A stretch of 64,000 bases of DNA from Moniliella sp. 'wahieum' (taxonomy: Eukaryota; Basidiomycota; Moniliellomycetes; Moniliellales; Moniliellaceae): the NCBI GenBank assembly GCA_003971905.1, contig RSEE01000013.1:744001-808000 (forward strand), written 5' to 3'. Shown piece by piece: positions 43,501-52,655 of the stretch (the stretch's first letter is position 1; every line of letters starts with the position of its first letter). A program made the position numbers and the translations under genes. The notes below the pieces were generated by a model. It was not told the origin of the DNA and made no database searches. It saw nothing but the letters and a program-made list of their open reading frames with translations.

Positions 43501-45253
43501 GGCCATGTTTGCCCGGCACTCGTCTGCTGCGTACGGCCAGCACTTTATGCGTATCTTTAACATCAGCAAAGGTCAGTACGTGTTTGGGGATACCAAGGAG
43601 ACCCATTCCAACGTCTGGTCCTATGCCAGCCCACGTGGAAATCCCCGTGGAAAACATCCTCCTCTCCTCCTACACGGCCGGGGAAGAGGCGGGGCAAGTG
43701 CACTCGGAGCGAATGAGTCCGATTGTCAACTACGTGTCGGTGGATGACCATGCGCGGTGTGTGGTGCTAGCGTGCCGGGTACGTTGGGCTTGAGCGATGT
43801 GTTGACGGATTTGGTGTGTGGGTACGAAGAGATTGTCGTGCCGGGCGGCGGGACGCCCGGGCAGAGTATTATGTGCATTCGGGCATGCTGGCCTCGGCCA
43901 TGCGACTCAAACCGGTCGGTTCGCTGGTGCATGCGACGTTGCGTCGTGCGCTGGCGGACCGGCCAGACTATGGCCTGGTGTTGACGGGTCACAGTTTGGG
44001 GGGGGCGTGGCGGCGCTGTTGGACTGATGTGGAGTGTGCCCGTGGTGGACGAGGCGCAAGCGGCTGCCGGCGGGACGAAGCTACGTGTGCCCGTCCGTTT
44101 GTTACGTCGCATGCGTCGGGCTTTCCTCCTGGTCGACCGGTGCACGTGTACGCGTATGGTCCGCCGGCGATTGCGTCGCCGGATCTGAGTCGGCACTGTC
44201 GTGGTTTGGTCACGTCGATTGCGCATCGGAACGATATTGTGCCCTGCTTGTCCCTTGGCTTTTTGCGCGACATGCACATTGTCGCCGACAATCTGCAGTC
44301 GGGCGAGACGAGCCATATGGTGCGGGACATTGTGTCGGCGATTGTGGGCTTGTACCAACAACGCAAGTTGATTGCCGCAGCGCGACGGGCGACGGGCGAA
44401 GAGACGAGTCCTCTGACCCGCCCGCCCCGCGCCCCGCCCCAACCACGGCCGACTCAACCGCCTCCGACCCGGCCCAACCGTCCGACTATGCCGCGTCCGA
44501 GCTGGCCCCGACGCTCGAGTACGGAGAGATGATGGCGGGGCACAGCACGAACCGAGCCGGACGTCCCGGGTACGAAGATCCGCTGCTGGTGGACGACGTG
44601 GACGACGTGGGGGGGCCGGCCGGTGCGTCGCTGGTCACGTTTCCGCTCAAAGACGAGAGCATCCAAGTAGGTCTGGACGCGTTGGCGGGCCGCGAGCCGG
44701 CTGGGTCGGTGTACCGTGTGTTGCAACAAGACCGCGACACGCGGGATTGGCTCTGGTCCTTGATCAAGACGATGCGCGCGTCGATGCGGGAAGATAAGCT
44801 GTACCCGCCTGGGGACGTGTACCTGATCGAGTCGTTTGGGGTGTACGTGCGTACCGAGGCGGCGGCGGGCCCGAGCAGCGCAGCCGCGCCCCGCCCCGCT
44901 ACGTCGGCAAGCGGCGAGAGGACAACGGATGCTGCCCCGTCCGAACGACAGACGTTTGAGGCGGAACGCGTGTGCTGCGCTACTGCCAAGATGTGGAAGC
45001 TCGGTTTTCCGAACCTGTCTTTTCCCGCTCCATGTTTAGCGATCATGTGCCGAGCAATTGTACGTCTTTTCTCCCCCCTCTGGCTTCTGGTTTTTTCTCC
45101 CTCGCGTGTCTTATCCCTGCTGCGTGTGCACCCCCGAACTGCCCCGCACCGCACCGCACCACGTACTGACCCCTCGCATCCGCAGATGAACATTGTGTCA
45201 AGTTGTTGCACCAGGGCCTCTTTGGGCCTAGCACGGACGATCCCGGGGTGTAG
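40520..45253 (+). CDS. Very large class 3 (diacylglycerol lipase-like) lipase
   Basis: This is a serine hydrolase of the class 3 lipase fold, most like membrane-bound sn1-specific diacylglycerol lipases. The ATG at 40520 has an ideal context (cccaccATGG). After a Pro-rich head come hydrophobic segments (LPIAYVATTSASLVSPLAP; NIAAIVTSISVLMRISLNSS) and a regulatory region (IGDMVRTPMVVGPVPEAGNV; RRFAATVGHVLEETSLLPGL) with long acidic inserts (SVVSDSENSDDSEQLLESLS). The catalytic core reads YVSVDDHARCVVLACRGTLG, DYGLVLTGHSLGGGVAALLD with the GHSLG nucleophile elbow at about 43985-44000, VYAYGPPAIASPDLSRHC and IAHRNDIVPCLSLGFLRDMH with the likely catalytic Asp. After LESFGVYV-type sequence an intron at 45060-45185 precedes YEHCVKLLHQGLFGPSTDDP and the stop at 45251-45253. 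The span codes for about 1,500 residues. A dozen or more frame changes occur, one at the G7 run of the active site. Confidence 0.85.
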
Positions 45254-46596
45254 AACGGTGAATGTCGTGCCTTATTTAACCCTTGTCCTTTGTCCCCCCT
45301 CCTTTCGCCCTTCTTCTTCTCTCTTTCTCCCTTTTCTTTCTTTCACCCTTCTCCCTTCTCCCATCTCCCTTCACCCTTCACTCTTCTTCCTTCTCCTTAC
45401 CCCTGCTCATTGGCTTGTGCCTCTCACGTCCTTCGTCTTCCTTGTCATATGCCCACCCCCATTTTTTCCTGTTCTGCCCCTGCCCCCCTCCCTCCCCCTA
45501 CCCCTCCCTTGGCCCCTTTGAGGGCTCTACGAAGCGGATACCCTTACCTTCTCCTTCCTGGCCTTTCGCATTGTGCCTTGCGCTGTTCACATTTCGCCTT
45601 GCGCCTTGCGCCGTTCGCCGTTCGCATTTCGCATTTCGCCCTGCGCCTTGCGCCTTTCCCCCCGCCGCGGTAGTAGCAGCTATACGATACGTATTATATA
45701 CGCTCATTCCTTTGGTTTCTTTCTTGTCCGTGCCCTGCTCCTGGTCCTGGTCCTGATCAATCAGCCCTGGTCCTTGTCCTGCCCCCGACATAACTGGGAG
45801 CTTGGAGCTTGGAGCTTGGAGCTTGGAGCTTGGAGCTTGGAGCTTGGAGCTTGGAGCTAGGCCCATCTTCCAGTATCGGGTCTCGGGTCTCGAGTCTCGA
45901 GTATCGGGTCTCGGTTCCGTCGCGCATAGCATTTTCCTCCCCATCGACCATCCTCCGCGCCTCTGCTTGGCCGAGGACCAGGAGCCAGAACGAACCGAAT
46001 CAGCCCACCGGCCAATCGGCCCCAACCTCAACCTCAACCTCAACCCCACTCCAACCCCAACCTCAACCCCAACCCCACGCCACGAACCCCAACCTCGCAC
46101 GTTTTCGCCGTAGGCTATTAAACCTGGTTGTTCCACTACCTATACCCCCTGCCCGCCCTGCGAGCTTCAGCGTCAGCACGGAATACGTTCTCCGCGCCCT
46201 TTGGCTCTCCCTCTCCCTCTCCCACTACGTCCAGCTCTACCTCTCGCTCTGTAACTGAACCGTCGGCGCTACGGCAGGCACGAATGTGCCGTGCCAAGTC
46301 TCTACTCCTACCTCTACTTCTCCCTCTCCCTCGGTAACTGAACCGTCTGCTACGGCCGGCACGAATTGACGAAATGGGTCAAGAGATAAACACAGGACCG
46401 TGAGCGAACGGGGGGAAAAAGTACAGGAAACACTAGAAGGCGGGGCTTAAAAACGTGCAAAAGTGGTGTAGAACACGGTAGGTACGGTACGGTACGGACG
46501 AAAGGCCACCGTGCCAAAAAAAAAGAACAAGGAACGACAACAAAGGAGCGGGGAGTGAGAGAATGGGTTCAAGGGTCAGGGTTCAGGGCTTAGGGC
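45254..46596. other. Convergent region of low-complexity repeats
   Basis: This 1.3 kb region between the lipase (+) and bZIP (-) genes is built of several repeat types in a row: a CT-rich tract (45285-45530), gcgccttgcgcc/ttcgcatttcgc words (45560-45665), the heptamer minisatellite at 45798-45860, gggtctcgagtctcgagtat words (45878-45915), and caacctcaaccc/caaccccaacct words (46021-46078). It has no plausible gene. Confidence 0.7.
45798..45860. repeat. Heptamer minisatellite (GAGCTTG), nine copies
   Basis: Eight exact copies of gagcttg from 45798 to 45853 and a ninth with one change (gagctag) to 45860. It contains AGCTT/AAGCT words in both orientations. It encodes nothing. Confidence 0.97.
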
Positions 46597-46610
46597 TTAG
46601 GGCTTAGGGG
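46580..46610. repeat. Telomere-like heptamer AGGGCTT, containing the bZIP stop codon
   Basis: The plus strand reads cagggcttagggcttaggg with three tta triplets at 46590, 46597 and 46604. On the bZIP (minus) strand this is (CCCTAAG)3, with a TAA in each of the three reading frames. The unit resembles TTAGGG but is 7 bases and internal to the window, so it is not a telomere. Confidence 0.85.
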
Positions 46611-48722
46611 GTTGGTAAAGCACCGGGGAGCGCAAGGCCTGCGCATACGACGGCAGCTCGTCCTCCGAGGTGAAGCACGAGGTGTCTTGGTGCGCATCAG
46701 CCAGGCATTCGGCCGCCCACGAGCGGCGAGAGAGCGGAGTGTGCGTCCGAGGTGCGAGGCTGGGCCTTGGCATAGGCCAGACGGGCATCAAATGCGCGGA
46801 CCAGGTCCGACAACGCATCGTGCTGGAACGGAGCTGACGGCAACGGCGGCGCAAACATCGAATGCACTTGCGTAATCGGCGCGGTAAACGACCCCGACGA
46901 CCCATTGGAGCGGCCGGCAAAAAAGGATTGCGCACGGCCCAAGGTACGGGGCGAAGAAGGGTACGCAACATCCTTCTTGGTGTTGACCATCGGCTCCGCA
47001 AACCGAGGCGAGGGGGAAGCGGTCAGAGGCATCGGGCTCGAGGGACCCGAAGTAAGGGGGATGTTGAGGTTGGAAAGATTGAGCGAAGGGACCTCCAAGC
47101 CTTGGCTCGAGGACTGCCGAGACAAACGCGGAGTCTCGGCCCGCGAAACAGGGGAAGGGGCGGTTTGGGATTGCGTGCGACGTAGCAGTTCCAGAATCTT
47201 CGTCACATCGTACTGTCCCTTGGGTTGCGGTGCCGGTGCTGGGGCGGGGGCCGAGACCGGGGTGGAAGAGGAGGCAGAACCAACATTGACATTGACCGGG
47301 GCCGTACGCTGCTGGGTCACCGAGGCAGCACGGGCAGCTTCGGGTGACAATGACGGATCAATGTGGAATTGCTCGAGCAACGCCTTGAGCCGCTGGTTCT
47401 CCGTAACCAAGTTGGTGTTCTTGGACTTGAGACTCTCAATGGCCGCGTCCCGCTGGGCAAGCACATCCTCCAACTGGGTAATGTACTCCTTCCTCCGCTC
47501 ACGAAAGTTGCGCGCCGAGATCTTGTTGCGCAATTGCCGTTTCTCCTTGGACGACAAGGCCTTGTACTCCTCTGCAGACGGTCGGTCGGCTGCAGCCAAG
47601 GCCGCCATGGAGGCTGGGATGCCGCGGGCACCATGGGAGCTCGAGCTGGTAGGCGAAGCCTCGCGGCCCGTCGAGAGGCCTTGTGGCCGAGGGGGGATGG
47701 GATCGAGGGCAAGGTGGGTCGAAGGTAACGCCGAAGTGGACGGCGCAGTTGCGGGTGGCGAGGCGGTCGGGAGACCTCGACCACTGCTTTGGGATTGCAG
47801 CTCCTGCAGCACTTGAAGCTGCAAGTTGATTTGCTCGGCCAGCGTCATTTGCACCAAACGTGGGTCGATCGAAGTTGGATCGGCAGTGGATCCTGGGCCA
47901 GATGCGAGCGTGGCGGGAGTAGACTCGAGCGGAAACGGATTCGATGCAGGAAGATGAGAAGCCTCCTCCATGGAGGTATCCTCTGTCTTGACAGCATGAG
48001 ATGGATTCGGATCAGGATTGTAAGGTGGAGGGGCTGGGCAGCCTACCGAGTCGGCGGAAAACGTGAACGATGGCTCTTCGAGCGACGGAGTAGTCGGGAG
48101 ATTATCCAAGTTGAGGGATGAAGGGGAAGGGGCCAGGTCAAGTCCCCAGGTTGATTCGAAATCCATGTCCGCCGCAAGGAACAAGTCGGGTGCACCACCG
48201 GCCGAAGGAGCGAGCAAGGGGACTCTTGCTTGATCTTGGTCACCGGCTTGGCGCTGGGGAAGGTAGGTTCGGTCGGTGTGTGTTCGGGGAGGGCGGGGTG
48301 GTGGATGAACGAGTGCCAGTCGGGGTCATGCGGCGGGGTAGGGGCGTCGGAGGATTCCGACGCACTCGACGGGGACGCAGCGATGGACTGGGTGGCCTGA
48401 GGCAGCTTCTCGGGTGGGAGCTGGCGGGTGGGCGTGGCGATGGGCTGAGGCTGGGAGAGGTGGAGGTGGAGGCAGGAGAGAGGGGAAGCTTGGCATCCGG
48501 GCTGGCGGGAGTGGCTGCGCTGGCGGTGGCAGCCAGGTTGGCGTAGTGGGTGCGGAGGGCCGTGTCGACGAGGGCGGGGGTGGGTTCGATGCCGTGGCGA
48601 CGGAGCTCGAGGGAGAGGTGGTAGCGGAAGCGGTCCTCGTTCGAGGCGGTGCTGGGCAGCGGCGGCGGCGGCGGCGGCGTCGGGAGGCGGGCAGCAGCGG
48701 TGGGGGGCAGGGCAGCGGTCAT
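46597..48722 (-). CDS. bZIP transcription factor
   Basis: A nuclear DNA-binding regulator. The start at 48722 gives MTAALPPTAAARLPTPPPPP then a conserved helical block (EDRFRYHLSLELRRHGIEPT; ALVDTALRTHYANLAATA). A Ser/Pro-rich activation-like region follows (PHDPDWHSFIHHPALPEHTP; MDFESTWGLDLAPSPSSLNL). The bZIP domain is textbook: KEKRQLRNKISARNFRERRK as the basic region, then EYITQLEDVLAQRDAAIESL and KSKNTNLVTENQRLKALLEQ as the zipper. The C terminus includes YDVTKILELLRRTQSQTAPS and ends DELPSYAQALRSPVLYQPPK then P, at a stop at 46597-46599 within a CCCTAAG repeat. Residues after MLAPSAGG in the 506-codon central frame are continuous. Frame changes lie near 48235 and 46720, perhaps one more near 48400. 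The target genes are unknown. Confidence 0.88.
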
Positions 48723-49970
48723 GGTGGGGAGGCGAGGGGAGATGGTGGGGGGGAGGAGGGGCGCTGAATACGGGCGGAGGCGATAAGCGGGCAGCGCAGC
48801 GCAGCCACCCAGCAGGCGACTGCGTGCGGCTGCCGGCCCTGAACGGGCCACCCGGGCCACACTGGGCACACTGGGCACACTCGCCGCCACCGGCCACGCC
48901 ACCGGCCACCACCAGCCCACCACCCCCGGCCACCACTCGGCCACCCCGTCGAAGCCGCCGAGCCAGGCCACCGCGCGCACCTGCATGTTGCAAAGCTGCC
49001 TGCCTTACGTACGCCCCCTCTCGCGTTACGTCCGGCGCACGCACGCCGCGGCCCGCGCATCCATCCTCGCATCCCCCCCACACTGGCGCCATGGCCTGCC
49101 CTCCACGCGTCAGCATCTCCGCCGCAGGTACTCCGTACACCGTCAGCCGCTGCGCACCTCCCAGGCGGCGAGTGCAGAATGTGTCCTCCCCTCCTCCCCT
49201 GACTCAGGCGACTCACCCCATGCATCGCAGCCACGATTGGACGCATCATCGTCATCATGAATCGGGCGTTCAGGATCCATGATCCAAGCGGGTGCTGGCC
49301 CGGGCCTTAGGGTTGTCCTGGATGGTGCCATGCACCCCCCATCGCCACCATCTCGGTCCAGTACGCCCGACTCGACGTTGCCTTGCCAGTGTGCCTGCGT
49401 GCCACATGTCAGCTGAGCTCAGCGTCAACCAACCCTTACGAACCCCCCCCCTCTGGCAGCACGCCCCCTTTCTCACTCACTAGCCACTCTCCCTGCTCTT
49501 CGCGAGCCCGCAGGTTGGGGGTCCCCATTGTATGTGGGTAGCGGGCTCGCCACCCGCACCTCAGCGCCTCAGCTCTCAGTCACACCCGTAATGCATCACG
49601 CCCAAGCCGACACCCATCCATCCAATTGTCCTCTTCCGAGGAAAAATATGTAGCTCGGAGAATTGGCCGCGCGCGGTAACTAGCTTAACTAGTAACTAGG
49701 CACTGTCCCGGCATGTAACGTACGTGTAACTGTGGCATGCTCTCTTGAAGCTTGACAATAGAGACGAGAGCTGGCTGGATCCGCTTGCCCAACACGCAAT
49801 GCCGTCGCCAGGTTCAACGTCTTGACCATCCTTTATGCCACGTTTTTGATGGCGATCTATCGCTGAGGTCTGAGGGAGCAGTGGGGAGAGGGCCAGCCGT
49901 CAGGATCGATGAATTACCGCTGCAATGGCGATAGATGTCATTGATGTACTCAATGAACAATCGATGCTAA

Positions 49971-49987
49971 GCGCTCAGCCTGAGCGC
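49971..49987. repeat. 17-base perfect palindrome
   Basis: gcgctcagcctgagcgc: two 8-base arms (gcgctcag / ctgagcgc) around a single central C. Confidence 0.9.
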
Positions 49988-50627
49988 AATGATATGATGT
50001 GCGTGTTGTGGCATCCACACAATGGACACAGCAAAGTACCAAAAAAACAGCTGACCCAATTAACAATTGCCAGTGCTGTGTGGATACGATCCTTTCCCCC
50101 CTCTTCCTACTAAAGAGCTTACCATTTGTTGGTTTCACGCGCAACGAAAGACGTGTCCTGGCCAACGCGCAGCTAGTACAACTATGAGTCGAGGCAGATC
50201 CAGTTTCAAGAGAATAGAGGGTGGAATGGTCCATGTACACCGTCCCAGGATCCGTCGACCTTTATTGGGTCTGACGATCTGGACGAGTCCACCATCGGTT
50301 TGTCCAGCTATTTTTTTCTCCGTCCGCACTCATCTGGACGACTTGCTCGCAGAAATTGGGCTGATTCTTTTCTTTCTGCCCTGCTAATACTCCGTGAGTG
50401 CTCAGGTAAAACGGAGACTTGCAAGAGTCGTCGATGATCGGTGACCAACCTGGCCGTCGTCAGTCGGCCTCATTAAGGCCGAGGCGCGAGAAAGTCCAGC
50501 ATTCACACGCGCCTGTGCGAAAAATCTGATGCAAGCAACTCGAGGGAGAGTAGGGGCTCATGGCTCATGGGTGAGGCCTGAGGTAAGGCGTGTGTTTGTG
50601 TATGACACACGGTAGTCGACCAACAAG

Positions 50628-50644
50628 GCGCTGAGCCTCAGCGC
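50628..50644. repeat. 17-base perfect palindrome, related to that at 49971
   Basis: gcgctgagcctcagcgc: the same outer GCGCT and centre as the one at 49971, with the inner arm inverted (gcgctgag / ctcagcgc). Confidence 0.9.
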
Positions 50645-50658
50645 TGAGCCTGATCGCT

Positions 50659-50667
50659 ATCAGATAC
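50659..50667 (+). promoter_or_regulatory. Near-consensus iron GATA site (ATCAGATAC)
   Basis: It matches the fungal iron-responsive GATA factor word ATCWGATAA in eight of nine bases. It lies about 2.0 kb upstream of the ornithine monooxygenase start, a distance comparable to functional Urbs1 sites upstream of Ustilago sid1. Confidence 0.4.
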
Positions 50668-51611
50668 ACCATCTCACAACACGCAGTGTTGTATACTGCG
50701 GGGGGAGAAGAATCAGAGAATAACTCGCTTTCCAGCTCTTGCTTCGCTTTGAGCCATTGCTTCCCTCAGATCTCAGCTTGAGAAACTTCACGCTTCGCGC
50801 TTCCTCACGTACCGCGTACCCACCCACCCACCCCTCCTCGTGCGCTGCGACTGGCTCGGTTGCCGGCGTTTGCCAGGGTATGATGAGGACATGAAGCTTG
50901 ATGATCGATGACATGCATGACAGATGACGAAGACACTGGCCGCTGCCCCATAGGCTGCCGCTCTGGTCGCCAGTCGCTGGCCAAGCTTCAAGCCGCACGT
51001 CCGCCGGCGTACGCCGCTCGGTTCGCACATGTCGCAGTCAGTACTCCGTCTCGCACCGCCCCACAGTCGCGAGAGAGGCCTTGGCATATTCAGCCGGTGG
51101 CGCCCTGCTTGCTGCGTCTCACTACGAGCCCCATAATTTTGCATGATGCATGATCATCGATCCCCCCGCACAGATCGCATCTGACATGTGGCACGTGACT
51201 TGACTAGTTACTCGACACGCTCGGAGCATCCTGCCTCCCTCCTCGTTTGCAGGATTGCCTTCAATCTCGGCGCCTCCCCCGCGTCTCCAACCCTGCCTGC
51301 GCGGCGGTATACACAGGGCATGTTGCCAGTGGCTCGTGGCCGCCGGCCGCCGTCGCGTCATGTCTTTTTAGAGTCGTGATGGAAGTGATGTTCTGCAAAG
51401 AAACAGCGACGGATCCGGACGCGCCGACGCTCGTGCTCATGCATCATGCATCATGCATCACGAATCATTAATCACGCATCGATCGAGAGGATCCGAATTG
51501 CGCCTGTGCATGGATCAGGAGAGTCATCGCATCAATCATCGATCGTGAGTGAAAGGGACAATCAGATCTGTTGGTGTACACGCCTCTCTTTGTAGCATCG
51601 ACATGCGAGAC

Positions 51612-51617
51612 GGATAA
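51612..51617 (+). promoter_or_regulatory. GGATAA GATA-type site
   Basis: It matches the short (G/T)GATAA word reported for Urbs1. It is weak alone, but lies between two longer matches. Confidence 0.3.
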
Positions 51618-51814
51618 GGAACTGAGCGCGGTCCATGCGCACACGAACACGGTGGTGACGCAGATGCCATCAATCTACCAGCTACTCGCGGCGGACTGGT
51701 GGGCAGCAACGTTGCGACGTTGAGGATGCATGAGGCCTGGTGCATGATTCGCATGATGAAGGCTTCGCTCCGCCGCTCGCCCTGTACCGGCTATACGGCA
51801 TCTGAGATGCTGAG

Positions 51815-51823
51815 ATCTGATAA
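51815..51823 (+). promoter_or_regulatory. Perfect iron-responsive GATA site (ATCTGATAA)
   Basis: It equals the extended consensus ATCWGATAA bound by the SreA/SRE/Fep1/Urbs1 class of iron-sensing GATA repressors. It is 833 bases upstream of the start of the siderophore-pathway ornithine monooxygenase, whose homologues are the classic targets of these repressors. The sequence match is direct; the function is inference. Confidence 0.55.
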
Positions 51824-51921
51824 CCAGCCTTGGGCAACCCACCACAGCAAGCCCATCTGCTTGGGCACCACCGCTGCCGCCTCGCCCCCGCATGGCAGCA
51901 CGCCACCCCGCACGCCTCCTT

Positions 51922-51969
51922 GCGTTTGCCCTTGCATTTGCCCTTGCATTTGCCCTTGCATTTGCCCTT
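51922..51969. repeat. 12-base tandem repeat, four copies
   Basis: The unit gcatttgccctt (first copy gcgtttgccctt) is repeated at 51922, 51934, 51946 and 51958. It lies about 0.7 kb upstream of the ornithine monooxygenase gene. Confidence 0.95.
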
Positions 51970-52655
51970 AGGCCTTACGCTTGCCCGTGCCGCGGGCCCT
52001 GGCTTGACACGATCGGGTGCAAGGATGTGCAACGCCACAGTCTTGGACTGGGTTGGTCCGCCCACGGTGGATGATGGGGCGGATGACGGTGGTGTGGCTG
52101 TTCCTTTTGCACATGCTTGGCACAGCCTGCACGCTGCACGGCAGCCGGGATGCCGGGGAGACGCCTAGTTGCCGGTGCCAAGCCTGCGCCTCATCGCTGT
52201 GTTCACATGCTGTCTGCGTCTCATCCATCGCCAGTGCGTTGAAGCTGGAAGCTTGAAGCGTCTCGCATGGAATAGCGAACGTAGTGGACGTGCACACTGC
52301 CCGTGGCAGCTAGTAGCTCGTAGCTTGTAGTTTGACGCTTGACGCTTGAAGCGCCCACCGAACAAGACTGCGCAGCAGATCAGTGGCGTCCTCCTTCGCA
52401 GGGACCAGCGCCCGAATGGCCTCAGATCCTGTCCGGTGGGATGATTGTGGTTGTGTGAGAACTTTTCGCCGAGAGCTCACCCCCCTCCACCCAGTCAGTA
52501 GCCACTAGAGCCGCCAAAATTGAACACACCACTAGATGCCGGTGACGTGGTTTAAATAAACCCCGCTAGGCTCGGCTAGTTTTTTTTCTTCCTCCATCCC
52601 CCCCCCCGCCATCCCGTCCTCTCGCCCGTGCCCTTGACGTTTCTCTTCCTCTCCC

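Larger units (their letters stand above)
48723..52655. other. Gene-free 3.9 kb region between the bZIP and siderophore genes
   Basis: I find no conserved coding sequence here. The content is: a Gly/Ala-poor GC-rich left part (48.7-49.5 kb, bZIP promoter), then a mosaic of short palindromes (49971-49987, 50628-50644), ATGATCGAT/GCATGATGCAT words (near 50900, 51140, 51440, 51530), a 12-base tandem repeat (51922-51969), several GATA words and, at the end, a CT-rich tract before the next start. It is probably regulatory for the ornithine monooxygenase gene. Confidence 0.55.

Noticed and set aside
45798-45860. CRISPR array
   Set aside because: Direct heptamers without spacers in a eukaryotic genome; a simple minisatellite.
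46580-46610. Telomere repeat
   Set aside because: Only three 7-base units, inside a gene end and far from any sequence end; not a telomere.
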